From assembly GCF_001005085.2 (NCBI RefSeq), contig NZ_LBMU02000023.1, forward strand, positions 1 to 64,000: a stretch of 64,000 nucleotides of DNA, in the 5' to 3' direction. The translations under genes were made by a program, and so were the position numbers. Shown here one piece after another: positions 17,478 through 25,614 of this stretch. Below the pieces are notes generated by a model. The model searched no databases. It was given only the letters and a program-made list of their open reading frames with translations, and was not told the DNA's origin. The first letter of the stretch is position 1, and each line of letters opens with the position of its first letter. This DNA comes from Streptomyces humi. Lineage in GTDB: Bacteria > Actinomycetota > Actinomycetes > Streptomycetales > Streptomycetaceae.

Positions 17478-17634
17478 TGAGGGTTACGGCGGTGCTGCTG
17501 AGGGTTTTGGGAAAGATGCCGTCGGTTCGGCGGGGATGGTGCTTCGGCAGCGCTTTGTGGCGCGGGAGGGTGCCTGTGACGCAGGCGTCCGACGGGGGAG
17601 CTGGTGGGCTCACCGGGACAGGCCGGACACCATC

Positions 17635-17663
17635 AACGTATGACACCGCGTGTCAGGCCGCAA
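17635..17663 (-). promoter_or_regulatory. ccr promoter candidate
   Basis: On the minus strand, TTGCGG (17663-17658), a 17-base spacer and TACGTT (17640-17635) fit a housekeeping -35/-10 pair. Transcription would start near 17628 and give a leader of about 195 bases before the ccr GTG. The spacer is almost filled by the TGACAC/GTGTCA palindrome. The TetR gene upstream ends in its own terminator, so ccr needs its own promoter here. Confidence 0.55.
17641..17655. promoter_or_regulatory. Operator candidate TGACAC-N3-GTGTCA in the ccr promoter spacer
   Basis: TGACACCGCGTGTCA has 6-base inverted arms around CGC, the usual build of a TetR-family half-site pair. It sits exactly between the proposed -35 and -10 boxes, where a bound repressor would block RNA polymerase. 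The TetR gene immediately upstream is the obvious candidate ligand. Confidence 0.55.
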
Positions 17664-17676
17664 GGCACTGAGTGCC
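17664..17676. promoter_or_regulatory. Second palindrome GGCACT-N1-AGTGCC next to the ccr -35 box
   Basis: A perfect 13-base inverted repeat that begins one base upstream of the proposed -35 box. It differs in sequence from the spacer palindrome, so a second regulator or a different use is possible. Its position suits an activator or a second repressor. Confidence 0.4.
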
Positions 17677-17774
17677 ATGACTTCGCCTCAGATGAAATCT
17701 TTACGTAACAAATGAGCGATGATCGATCGAACGGCCGCTGAAAGGTGCCTGAAAAGGTGCTCTGACATGCCAAA

Positions 17775-17798
17775 ACGGCCACCCGGGCGGGTGGCCGT
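17775..17798 (-). terminator. Terminator of the TetR gene
   Basis: ACGGCCACCC (17775-17784) and GGGTGGCCGT (17789-17798) form a 10-bp stem with a 4-base loop, 44 bases past the TetR stop. Read on the minus strand the stem is followed by TTTTGGC, a short T run. It separates the regulator from ccr. The rest of the 409-base gap holds the ccr promoter region and leader; no gene is seen. Confidence 0.75.
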
Positions 17799-17841
17799 CA
17801 TCACAGCGGCGAAGTGTCCGAGGACACTCCGGGAAGGTGAC

Positions 17842-18654
17842 TCAGCGCTCCTTGAGTGCCTGCTCGATGGTCCGCATGACCTCGTCCAGCGGGGCGTCGG
17901 TCCGGGCCACCGTCACCAGTACCTCGCCCTGCGAGGCGACCGTGCTCGCCGCGGCCGGCCGCGGCGCGGTCTCGCGGCCCGCCCCGATCCCGTTGCCGAA
18001 CGTCTTCCGCACGATCGCGAAGGCGTGGTCCAGCTGCGCCTCCACGTCGCCCTGTCCCCCCGCCCGCAGCCAGCGCCGCAGCACGTGGTTGTGGGCGGTG
18101 ACCACCGCCGACGCGGCGACCTCGGCGAGCAACGGGTCGTCGTTGGCGTCGTCGGCGTGGGCATGCTCGTCGAAGTGGCCGAGGAGGTAGCGGGTGAAGA
18201 GGCGCTCGTAGCGGGCCACCGAGGCGATCTCGGCCTCGCGGAGGGTGGGCACCTCGCGGGTCAGCTTGTAACGGGCCACCGAGATCTCCGGCCGGCCCGC
18301 GTACATCTTCATGACTTCCTTGATGCCACGGCACACGGTGTCGAGCGGGTGCTCGTGCGCCGGGGCCGCGTTGAGCACCGCCTCCGCGCGGACCAGCGTG
18401 TCGTCGTGGTCGGGGAAGATCGCCTCTTCCTTGGAGCGGAAGTGGCGGAAGAAGGTGCGGCGGGCGACCCCGGCCGCGGCCGCGATCTCGTCGACGGTGG
18501 TCGCCTCGTACCCCTTGGTCGCGAAGAGCTCCATCGCGGCGGCCGCCAGTTCTCGGCGCATCTTGAGCCGCTGGGCCGCCGCGCGGCTGCCCGCGGCGCT
18601 CTCCGGCGCGTCGGGCGTGGCTGGGGTACGTGAGGACTTGGCGGGCTGGGACAT
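17842..18654 (-). CDS. TetR family transcriptional regulator
   Basis: 270 aa. N-terminal HTH at about residues 30-80 (AAAAMELFATKGYEATTVDE, then IAAAAGVARRTFFRHFRSKE). The C-terminal part is a helical effector domain, and the tail after about residue 210 is alanine-rich. The ATG at 18654 (MSQPAKSS) is chosen; an in-frame ATG at 18672 is possible, and neither has a clear ribosome site. It lies between the 3-hydroxyacyl-CoA dehydrogenase gene and ccr, all on one strand, so it probably controls this acyl-CoA route in response to a CoA thioester. That is inference from position. Confidence 0.88.
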   Translation of the reverse strand: MSQPAKSSRTPATPDAPESAAGSRAAAQRLKMRRELAAAAMELFATKGYEATTVDEIAAAAGVARRTFFRHFRSKEEAIFPDHDDTLVRAEAVLNAAPAHEHPLDTVCRGIKEVMKMYAGRPEISVARYKLTREVPTLREAEIASVARYERLFTRYLLGHFDEHAHADDANDDPLLAEVAASAVVTAHNHVLRRWLRAGGQGDVEAQLDHAFAIVRKTFGNGIGAGRETAPRPAAASTVASQGEVLVTVARTDAPLDEVMRTIEQALKER

Positions 18655-18673
18655 GACCCGAACGTACTGCATG

Positions 18674-18691
18674 TGCGCAGCTCGATGCGCA
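18674..18691. promoter_or_regulatory. Inverted repeat TGCGCA-N6-TGCGCA upstream of tetR
   Basis: TGCGCAGCTCGATGCGCA lies 20-37 bases upstream of the TetR ATG. TGCGCA is itself a palindrome, so the element is both a direct and an inverted repeat. It could be an autoregulatory site, but it does not resemble the palindromes in front of ccr. Confidence 0.3.
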
Positions 18692-18838
18692 GGCCCGGGG
18701 TTTCCCCCGCCCGCGGGGGACGGGGGGCCGCCGGGCCCGGCGGGCTGGAGACGGCCGTGCCGGGCGGGCGGGGGACGGCCGCCGGGGTCGAGCAGTCCGC
18801 CCCAGTCGTCCTCGTCCCGGAACCAGTCGCCGACGCCG

Positions 18839-20644
18839 TCAGCGGCGGGCATATTCGCGGAAGCCGCGGCCGGTCTTGCGGCCGAGGCAGCCCGCGGCCA
18901 CCAGGTGCTCGAGGAGCGGCGCGGGCGCGAGGCCCGGGTCCCGGAACTCCCGGTGCAGCACCTTCTCGATCGCGAGCGAGACGTCCAGGCCGACCACGTC
19001 GAGCAGTTCGAACGGGCCCATCGGGTAGCCGCCGCCGAGCTTCATCGCCGCGTCGATGTCGTCCAGCGAGGCGTAGTGCTCCTCGACCATCTTGATCGCG
19101 TTGTTCAGGTACGGGAACAGCAGGGCGTTCACGATGAACCCGGCCCGGTCGCCGCAGTCCACCGGGTGCTTGCGGATCTTCGCGCACACCTCGCGGACCG
19201 TGGCGTGCACGTCCTCGGCGGTCAGCACGGTCCGGACGACCTCGACCAGCTTCATGGCCGGCGCCGGGTTGAAGAAGTGCATGCCGATCACGTCCTGCGG
19301 ACGCGAGGTGGCGCGGGCGCAGGCGACCACCGGCAGCGAGGAGGTCGTGGTGGCCAGGACCGCGCCCGGCTTGCAGACCTTGTCCAGGGTCTGGAACAGC
19401 TGCCGCTTGACCTCCAGGTCCTCGGCGACCGCCTCGACGGCCAGGTCGACGTCGCAGAAGGCGTCGTACGAACCCGCCGGGGTGATCAGGTCCAGGGTCC
19501 CCGCGGCGGCCTCGGCGGTCATCCGGCCCTTGCCGACCGAGCGGTCCAGGGACTTGCCGATCCGGGTCTTCGCCGCCCGGGCCTTCTCCTCGCTGCGGGC
19601 GGCCAGGACCACCTCGTAGCCGGCCTTGGCGAAGACCTCGGCGATCCCGGAGGCCATGGTGCCGGACCCGGCGACGCCGACCGAGCGGACCGTGCGGCCC
19701 GGAGTGAGCGCGGCGCCGTCCAGCGGGGTCTGGGCGTCCCGGACGACCGTGGCGCTGCCGGGGGCCTCGTAGGTGTAGAAGCCGCGCCCGGACTTGCGGC
19801 CGGTCAGGCCCGCCTCGCTGAGCTGCTTGAGGATCGGGGCGGGGGCGTGCAGCCGGTCGCGGGACTCGGCGTACATGGCGTCCAGGACCGTGCGCGCGGT
19901 GTCGACGCCGATCAGGTCCAGCAGGGCCAGGGGACCCATGGGCAGGCCGCAGCCGAGCCGCATGGCCGCGTCGATGTCCTCGCGGGAGGCGTACTTCGCC
20001 TCGTACATGGCGGCGGCCTGGTTGAGATAGCCGAACAGCAGCCCGTCGGCGACGAACCCGGGGCGGTCGCCGACCGCGACCGGCTCCTTGCCCAGCTCGA
20101 TCGCGAGGTCGGTGACGGCAGCGACGGCGCCCGGCGCGGTGAGGACCGAGGAGACGACCTCGACCAGCTTCATCGCCGGGGCCGGGTTGAAGAAGTGCAG
20201 TCCGAGGACGCGCTCGGGGTGGGCCGAGGCGGCCGCCAGGCGGGTCACGGAGAGCGCGTTGGTGCCGGTCGCGAGGACGGTGTCCGGGCGGACGACGCCG
20301 TCAAGTTCGCGGAAGATCTGGTGCTTGATGTCGTACGACTCCGGGACCACCTCGATGACGAGGTCGGCGTCGGCCGCGGCCGTGAGGTCGGTGCCGGTGC
20401 GGACCCGGGCGAGGACGTCGGAGCGCTCCCGCTCGGTGAGCCTGCCGCGCGCCACGGCGCGGGCGGTGGAGGTCTCCAGCGCGGCCACGGACCGGGCGGC
20501 CTGGGCTTCGCTGATGTCGATGCCGATCACCTGACGGCCGGCCCTCGCGAGGACCTCGGTGATACCGGTGCCCATGGTGCCGAGGCCGACGACGGCGACG
20601 GTGCGGAGCGGGGACAGGGAAGGGTCGGACTGGGGAGTGGCCAT
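18839..20644 (-). CDS. Tandem 3-hydroxyacyl-CoA dehydrogenase (duplicated)
   Basis: 601 aa made of two complete 3-hydroxybutyryl-CoA dehydrogenase units. Unit 1 (about 1-305) has the NAD site VVGLGTMGTG; unit 2 (about 310-601) has VAGSGTMASG. Both contain the catalytic segment HFFNPAPAMKLVEVV, identical over 15 residues, and a similar C-terminal GRKSGRGFYTY / GRKTGRGFREY end. It interconverts acetoacetyl-CoA and (S)-3-hydroxybutyryl-CoA, the step before crotonyl-CoA, which suits the ccr operon downstream. The ATG at 20644 fits the family start; the in-frame extension to 20791 is non-coding in character. Confidence 0.92.
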   Translation of the reverse strand: MATPQSDPSLSPLRTVAVVGLGTMGTGITEVLARAGRQVIGIDISEAQAARSVAALETSTARAVARGRLTERERSDVLARVRTGTDLTAAADADLVIEVVPESYDIKHQIFRELDGVVRPDTVLATGTNALSVTRLAAASAHPERVLGLHFFNPAPAMKLVEVVSSVLTAPGAVAAVTDLAIELGKEPVAVGDRPGFVADGLLFGYLNQAAAMYEAKYASREDIDAAMRLGCGLPMGPLALLDLIGVDTARTVLDAMYAESRDRLHAPAPILKQLSEAGLTGRKSGRGFYTYEAPGSATVVRDAQTPLDGAALTPGRTVRSVGVAGSGTMASGIAEVFAKAGYEVVLAARSEEKARAAKTRIGKSLDRSVGKGRMTAEAAAGTLDLITPAGSYDAFCDVDLAVEAVAEDLEVKRQLFQTLDKVCKPGAVLATTTSSLPVVACARATSRPQDVIGMHFFNPAPAMKLVEVVRTVLTAEDVHATVREVCAKIRKHPVDCGDRAGFIVNALLFPYLNNAIKMVEEHYASLDDIDAAMKLGGGYPMGPFELLDVVGLDVSLAIEKVLHREFRDPGLAPAPLLEHLVAAGCLGRKTGRGFREYARR

Positions 20645-20684
20645 CGCGGGACTCCAGGAATGAGGGTGACGACTGGAAACGCGC

Positions 20685-20710
20685 CCCGGTGCGCCGAGGG
20701 GCGCACCGGG
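20685..20710 (-). promoter_or_regulatory. Strong hairpin in the leader of the hydroxyacyl-CoA dehydrogenase gene
   Basis: Positions 20685-20695 pair with 20700-20710 over 11 bases, leaving a GAGG loop, 41 bases upstream of the ATG at 20644. It is either a leader structure or part of a terminator. Two 16-base direct repeats GCGCACACGCCCGGTG follow at 20754-20769 and 20784-20799. Confidence 0.4.
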
Positions 20711-20753
20711 TGCGATAAGAAGCTGCGTGAATGCGGGTGTCGCCGGGCTGCGA

Positions 20754-20799
20754 GCGCACACGCCCGGTGCGGCCGCCACGGGCGCGCACACGCCCGGTG
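20754..20799. repeat. Two direct repeats of 16 bp
   Basis: GCGCACACGCCCGGTG occurs at 20754-20769 and again at 20784-20799, 30 bases apart start to start (about three helical turns). Both are in the 380-base divergent intergenic region between the hydroxyacyl-CoA dehydrogenase gene and the HEAT-repeat gene. The same face of the helix would be presented, so a regulator binding pair is possible. Confidence 0.5.
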
Positions 20800-20843
20800 G
20801 CCGCGGATTCCGACCGGCCCTGTCCCGGAGCCGAGCCGTACTG

Positions 20844-20858
20844 CGGTACGAGGTACCG
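20844..20858. promoter_or_regulatory. Inverted repeat CGGTAC-N3-GTACCG
   Basis: A perfect 6-3-6 palindrome in the divergent region between the hydroxyacyl-CoA dehydrogenase and HEAT-repeat genes. Its geometry matches the ccr spacer palindrome but its sequence does not. No regulator can be assigned. Confidence 0.35.
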
Positions 20859-21011
20859 AACCGACCTTGGTGCTCACGACGGCTGCGTCACCAAACCGAT
20901 GTGAGCGTTGCTGCGAGTGGGTGACTCGCTCGATTGAGCTTAACCGGCGGGTAACGAGCACGCCAGCCCCCCGACTTTGTGATGTACGTCCCCCTGTCCC
21001 GACAACCCCTC

Positions 21012-21025
21012 TACGCTGGGCTTCG
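21012..21025 (+). promoter_or_regulatory. -10-like box giving a leaderless HEAT-repeat mRNA
   Basis: TACGCT at 21012-21017 matches the -10 consensus, and the GTG start codon follows after 7 bases with no ribosome site. This is the arrangement of leaderless transcripts common in Streptomyces. No convincing -35 box is seen. Confidence 0.35.
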
Positions 21026-21600
21026 TGGACGAAGAGTTGCGATCACTCACGGAGCGTCTGCGGCAGGAGTCGCAGGGAACGGCCGCCTACGACCGGCTTC
21101 TTGCCACCGAGGACCACGATGATCTGGCGGAGGTGCTGACCGCCGTCGGACAGCCCCTGTGGGCCAGGGAGCTGGCGGCGTACCGGCTCGGGGTGGCCGG
21201 GGACCGGCGGGCCTTCGAGACCCTGGTCCTCCTCCTCAACCACCGCGACCCGCCGCGCTGTGCCTCCGCCGCGCACGCCCTCGCCCGCCTCCAGGACCCG
21301 CGCACCGCCCGCGCGGCCGCCGCCCTCGCCACCAACGAACTGCGCGTCGCCTACGCCCTGCACCCGGTCCGCCTCCTGGTCGAACTGCGCGCCCCTGAGT
21401 CGGTCCCCGCTCTCATCACCACCCTGGAGCGCCGACTGCGCCCCCACGACCCCTACCGCAAGATCGCCCTCGCCTGCGTGGACGGCCTGGGCACCCTCGC
21501 CGACCCCCGGGCCGGCCGGGTCCTCAAGGAGGCCCTGGCCCATCCCACCCTCGCCGAGGCGGCGGTCCGGGCGCTGGCCCACATCCCGCGGCCGAGGTGA
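21025..21600 (+). CDS. HEAT-repeat domain protein
   Basis: 191 aa, nearly all alpha-helical. About four HEAT-like helical pairs are visible, for example LWARELAAYRLGVAGDRRAFETLVLLL and RCASAAHALARLQDPRTARAAAALAT. Such repeats form scaffolds for protein binding; no catalytic motif is present. Start GTG at 21025, probably leaderless. It is divergent from the hydroxyacyl-CoA dehydrogenase gene and convergent with the RidA gene. A role in acyl-CoA metabolism is not indicated. Confidence 0.8.
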   Translation: MDEELRSLTERLRQESQGTAAYDRLLATEDHDDLAEVLTAVGQPLWARELAAYRLGVAGDRRAFETLVLLLNHRDPPRCASAAHALARLQDPRTARAAAALATNELRVAYALHPVRLLVELRAPESVPALITTLERRLRPHDPYRKIALACVDGLGTLADPRAGRVLKEALAHPTLAEAAVRALAHIPRPR

Positions 21601-21613
21601 CGGCCTCCGCCGG

Positions 21614-22012
21614 TCAGCCGGCGACCACCGCCAGCGCCTCGACCTCCATCAGGAACTGCGGCGCGACCAGGGCGGCCACCTGTACGGCGGAGGACGCCGG
21701 GAGGCGGTCCTCCGGTATGTGGGCGGCGCGGGCCGCGCGGAGGGCCGGCATGTGGGCCATGTCCGTGACGAAGTAGGTGAGTTTGACGACGTCGTCGAAG
21801 CCTGCGCCGGCCGCGGCCAGGCACCGGCGCAGGTTCTCGAAGACCTGTCCGGCCTGGGCGGCCGGGTCGCCCTCGCCGACCAGCGCGCCGTGTTCGTCCA
21901 GCGGGAGCTGCCCGGAGACGGCCACGAACCGGCCGGTGCCCGCCACCACGTGCGTGTACTGGGCGGCGGGGGCGACTCCGGCGGGGGCGGGGATGCGGGT
22001 CAGATCACTCAT
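21614..22012 (-). CDS. RidA family protein (enamine/imine deaminase-like)
   Basis: 132 aa, the normal size of the RidA/YjgF/Rid trimer family, whose best known members hydrolyse reactive 2-aminoacrylate and other enamines. The chain shows the family core AVSGQLPLD, QVFENLRRCLAAAGAGFDDVVKLTYFVTD, and the C-terminal LMEVEALAVV. The arginine found in the RidA subfamily catalytic site (IPxR near R105) is not clearly present at PEDRLPASSAVQVAAL, so it may belong to a Rid1-7 subgroup without deaminase activity. ATG at 22012. Confidence 0.88.
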   Translation of the reverse strand: MSDLTRIPAPAGVAPAAQYTHVVAGTGRFVAVSGQLPLDEHGALVGEGDPAAQAGQVFENLRRCLAAAGAGFDDVVKLTYFVTDMAHMPALRAARAAHIPEDRLPASSAVQVAALVAPQFLMEVEALAVVAG

Positions 22013-22077
22013 GCGTCCATGGTGGACCACGGGTGTGACAACACCCCCGCCGGACCGGTGCGTTCGGCGGGTCCGGC

Positions 22078-23643
22078 TCAGCGGCGGAAGCCCAGCAGGC
22101 CGTGCAGGGTCGAGCCGCGGGAGGTCGTCGAGGCCGTCTTGGTGGTGAGCGGCTTCGGGTCGGGACTCCTCCGGCAGACCGCGTCGGCCGTCCCGGCGCC
22201 GCGCGGGACCGTGCCGTCCGTGAGGTAGGCGGCGAGGTGCTTGTCCAGGCAGGCGTTGCCGCTGAGGCTGATGCCGTGGTTGCCGCCGCCCTCCTCGACC
22301 ACCAGGCTGGAGCCGGCGAGGAGCCGGTGGGCGGTGACGCCGCCCTGGTAGGGGGTGGCCGCGTCGTCCGTGGCCTGGAAGAGGAGCGCCGGCGGGAGCT
22401 CGGCGTTGGCGATGTCCGCCGGCTTCAGCGTCTCCGTCGGCCAGTAGGCGCACGTCGCGTTGTACCAGGCGTTGTTCCAGACCATGAACGGCGCCTTCTC
22501 GTACGCCGCCCAGTTGTCCTTGCGCCACTGCTTCCAGTCCCGCGGCCATGACGAGTCCCGGCACTGGACGGCCGCGTAGACGCTGTAGCCGTTGTCGCCG
22601 GACGCGTCGACCGCGCCGAAGTCGTCGTACGCCTCGACCAGCGCGGCCGTCTTCCTCTCGTTGACGTACGCCGAGAACGCCTCGGCCAGGTAGGGCCAGT
22701 AGCCGTTGTAGTAGCCGCCGGGGATGAAGGTGTCCTCCAGTTCGGAGGCGCCCACCCTGCCGGCCGCCGGTTTCTTCGCCAGCGCCGCCCGCATGGCGTA
22801 CCACTTGGCCTCGACCCGCTTCGGGTCGGTGCCGAGCCGGTAGACCGGGTCGTACTTCGCGATCCACGCCATCAGGGCACGGTGCCGGTCGTCGAACGCC
22901 CGGTCCTGGCCGAGGTTGTCGTCGTACCAGACGCCCGTGGGGTCGACGATCGAGTCCAGGACCAGGCGGCGGATCCGGTCCGGGTGCAGCTTGGCGTAGA
23001 CCGCGCCGAGGTACGTGCCGTACGAGTAGCCGAAGTAGCTGATCTCGGGGGCGCCCAGGGCCTGCCGGACCAGGTCCAGGTCCTGCGCGGCGCTGACCGT
23101 GTCCAGGTACGGCAGCACGCTCGCGTACTTCCTGCCGCAGGCCGCCGCGAACGACCGCACCCGGTCGAGGTTCGCCTGCTCCAGCGCCGGGGTGGCCGGG
23201 ACCGAGTCGGGGCGCACCGGCGCGAAGTAGCCGGGCGCGCAGTCGATCGCCGGGCCGCTCCTGCCGACCCCGCGCGGGTCGAAGCCGATGACGTCGTACC
23301 GGGCCGCCACCTTCTTCGGCAGTGCGGACGCCACGAAACCCGCCAGGGTCAGCCCGCTGCCGCCGGGGCCGCCGGGGTTGACCAGCAGCGGGCCGAGCGG
23401 GGCGGAGGCGGTGTGCGGGACCCGGGAGAGGGCGAGCGTGATCTTCTTCCCGCCGGGGTTCCGGTGGTCGAGGGGCACCTCGACCGTGCCGCACTCCAGG
23501 GTGGGGTAGTCGGTGGTGCCGCACTTCTTCCAGGTCACCGGAGACGTCTGGACGGCGGCCCGGGTGGTGGCGCTCGCGGGCGGGGCGGTGAACGACCCGG
23601 CCACGACGGCGGCGGCGCACAGCACGGCTGCGCGTGTTCGCAT
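22078..23643 (-). CDS. Secreted tripeptidyl aminopeptidase-type alpha/beta hydrolase
   Basis: 521 aa. A signal peptide is clear at residues 1-26 (MRTRAAVLCAAAVVAGSFTA, then PPASA). The alpha/beta hydrolase catalytic serine is in GYSYGTYLG, the acid in FQATDDAATP, and the histidine in GGGNHGIS. The C-terminal segment matches the TAP-like domain of Streptomyces tripeptidyl aminopeptidases (SlpD/SlpE/Tap family), which trim tripeptides from peptide N-termini outside the cell. ATG at 23643 has GGGAGG upstream. Confidence 0.9.
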   Translation of the reverse strand: MRTRAAVLCAAAVVAGSFTAPPASATTRAAVQTSPVTWKKCGTTDYPTLECGTVEVPLDHRNPGGKKITLALSRVPHTASAPLGPLLVNPGGPGGSGLTLAGFVASALPKKVAARYDVIGFDPRGVGRSGPAIDCAPGYFAPVRPDSVPATPALEQANLDRVRSFAAACGRKYASVLPYLDTVSAAQDLDLVRQALGAPEISYFGYSYGTYLGAVYAKLHPDRIRRLVLDSIVDPTGVWYDDNLGQDRAFDDRHRALMAWIAKYDPVYRLGTDPKRVEAKWYAMRAALAKKPAAGRVGASELEDTFIPGGYYNGYWPYLAEAFSAYVNERKTAALVEAYDDFGAVDASGDNGYSVYAAVQCRDSSWPRDWKQWRKDNWAAYEKAPFMVWNNAWYNATCAYWPTETLKPADIANAELPPALLFQATDDAATPYQGGVTAHRLLAGSSLVVEEGGGNHGISLSGNACLDKHLAAYLTDGTVPRGAGTADAVCRRSPDPKPLTTKTASTTSRGSTLHGLLGFRR

Positions 23644-23795
23644 GGAGCCTCCCAGGACGGAGGGATCGCGGACCGCGCGTGTCACGGCCCTCGCCGCATC
23701 GTCCCGGGGCCGGGGCCCGGAAGAACCTGTTCAGATGAGTAATGACCCGATTGGGCCGAGGGTTGCGCTCGAACGCCCTGGGGCGCGACGGGTGC

Positions 23796-24842
23796 TCACA
23801 GCAGGGTCAGTTGGGTCGGCTCGGACGGCTCGGCCGCGCCCGTGGGGCCGGCCGCCGGTACCGGCAGCCGGCGGGGCGCGCCCGCGCGGGCCGGGCCGAT
23901 GCCGTACTCCCGGGCCAGTTCGTGCACCTGACGGGTGATCCGGCGCTGGTACCACTTGGGGGCGTAGGCGCCCTCCGCGTACAGCCGCTCGTAGCGCCGC
24001 ACCAGGTGCGGGTGGTGCACGGCCAGCCAGCTCATGAACCACTCGCGGGCCCCCGGCCGCAGATGCAGCACCAGGGGGGTCACGGAGGTGGCCCCGGCGG
24101 CGGCGACGGCCCGGACGGTGGCCCGCAGCTGGGCCGGGTGGTCGCCCAGGAAGGGGATCACCGGCGCCATGAGGACCCCGCAGCCGATGCCCGCCCCGGC
24201 CAGGGCGCGTACGACGTCCAGGCGCCGCTCGGGTGCCGGGGTGCCCGGTTCCACGGTCCGCCACAGCTCGGGGTCGACGAAGCCGACGGACACCGATATG
24301 CCGACGTCGGTGACGTCCGCCGCCCGGCGCAGCAGGTCGAGGTCGCGCAGGACGAGGGTGCCCTTGGTGAGGATCGAGAACGGGTTCGCGTGCTCGGTGA
24401 GGGCCGAGATGATCCCCGGCATCAGCCGGTAGCGGCCCTCGGCGCGCTGGTAGCAGTCGACATTGGTGCCCATGGCGATGTGGTCGCCGAGCCACCGGCG
24501 CGAGCCCAGCTGGCGGCGGAGCAGGTCGGGCGCGTTCACCTTGACCACGATCTGGGTGTCGAAGCCGATCCCGGTGTCGAGGTCCAGGTAGCTGTGGGTC
24601 TTGCGGGCGAAGCAGTACACGCACGCGTGCGAGCAGCCCCGGTAGGGATTCACCGTCCATTCGAACGGCATCCGCGAGGCGCCCGGCACCCGGTTGATGA
24701 TCGACCGCGCCCGTACCTCGTGGAACGTGATCCCCCTGAACTCGGGGGTGTCGAACGTGCGCGTCGTGACCGCGTCCGCGCCGAACAGCGCGGTGCCGGC
24801 CCGGCCGTGTCCGGTCTCCTCGGTGAGGTTCTCCCAGCGCAT
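23796..24842 (-). CDS. Rv2578c-type radical SAM protein
   Basis: 348 aa. The radical SAM cluster is CSHACVYC (CxxxCxxC), around residue 70, preceded by NPYRGC as in SplB-like spore photoproduct lyase relatives. The barrel continues with VNAPDLLRRQL, MGTNVDCYQ and SVGFVDPELW. From memory this is the conserved actinobacterial Rv2578c family, whose substrate is unknown. ATG at 24842 with AGGAGG 7 bases upstream. It is divergent from an SRPBCC gene. Confidence 0.88.
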   Translation of the reverse strand: MRWENLTEETGHGRAGTALFGADAVTTRTFDTPEFRGITFHEVRARSIINRVPGASRMPFEWTVNPYRGCSHACVYCFARKTHSYLDLDTGIGFDTQIVVKVNAPDLLRRQLGSRRWLGDHIAMGTNVDCYQRAEGRYRLMPGIISALTEHANPFSILTKGTLVLRDLDLLRRAADVTDVGISVSVGFVDPELWRTVEPGTPAPERRLDVVRALAGAGIGCGVLMAPVIPFLGDHPAQLRATVRAVAAAGATSVTPLVLHLRPGAREWFMSWLAVHHPHLVRRYERLYAEGAYAPKWYQRRITRQVHELAREYGIGPARAGAPRRLPVPAAGPTGAAEPSEPTQLTLL

Positions 24843-25022
24843 GACGCCTCCTCGGTAGCACTGGGCACAGAATAGAACATCTGTTCCCATGATCGTGCGG
24901 ACGATCCCCGGAGACCGCGCGGGTACCGTTTCCGACCGCTTACGGCCCCCCGATTTGGGCGGCCGGGCGCCGGGGTGGTTGGCTTGGCGCGACCCCGAGA
25001 ACCCAGCTGCTGGAGGAACGCA

Positions 25023-25466
25023 ATGGCGCAGGTCGAGGCCACCACGGAGCGGATCGTCGCCGCGGACCCGGAGACGGTGTTCGACACCCTCGCCGACTAC
25101 AGCGGCACGCGCGCGAACCTGCTGACGGAGCACTACAGCGAGTACGAGGTGCGCGAGGGCGGCGACGGCGAGGGCACCCTCGTCCACTGGAAGCTCCAGG
25201 CCGCCAGCAAGCGCGTGCGCGACTGCCTGCTGGAGGTCACCGAGCCCACCGACGGCGAGCTCGTCGAGAAGGACCGCAACTCCTCCATGGTCACCACCTG
25301 GCGCGTCACCCCCGCCGGGGAGGGGAAGTCCCGGGTCGTCGTCCACACCACCTGGCAGGGCGCCGGCGGCATCGGCGGGTTCTTCGAGAAGACCTTCGCC
25401 CCCAAGGGCCTCGGCCGGATCTACGACGGCGTCCTCGACCGGCTCGCCGCCCAGGTCGAGAAGTAA
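25023..25466 (+). CDS. SRPBCC (START-like) domain protein
   Basis: 147 aa. A helix-grip fold of the polyketide cyclase/dehydrase type, with the usual start (TTERIVAADPETVFDTLADY) and the C-terminal long helix (LGRIYDGVLDRLAAQVEK). These domains bind hydrophobic ligands or act as co-chaperones or toxin-like modules. No catalytic residue can be named. ATG with GGAGG 6 bases upstream. It stands alone between the radical SAM gene and the MFS transporter gene. Confidence 0.85.
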   Translation: MAQVEATTERIVAADPETVFDTLADYSGTRANLLTEHYSEYEVREGGDGEGTLVHWKLQAASKRVRDCLLEVTEPTDGELVEKDRNSSMVTTWRVTPAGEGKSRVVVHTTWQGAGGIGGFFEKTFAPKGLGRIYDGVLDRLAAQVEK

Positions 25467-25614
25467 CCTCCCGGCGGACAGGGGGCGTTGGCCCCCCTCA
25501 CCGGTTCGAGTGGATCTCCGTGTCCACCCGCTTCGTACCGTAACTCGTCGCGCTTGTTCGTAGTTGTCGCCTTACGGCGGGAATTGCACGCAGGTGCGAC
25601 GAGGGGAGCGGTAC

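Noticed and set aside
17433..17640. Cobalamin riboswitch in the ccr leader (the operon encodes a B12 enzyme)
   Set aside because: No B12-box-like sequence or the multi-stem layout was seen; only a single hairpin near the ribosome site.
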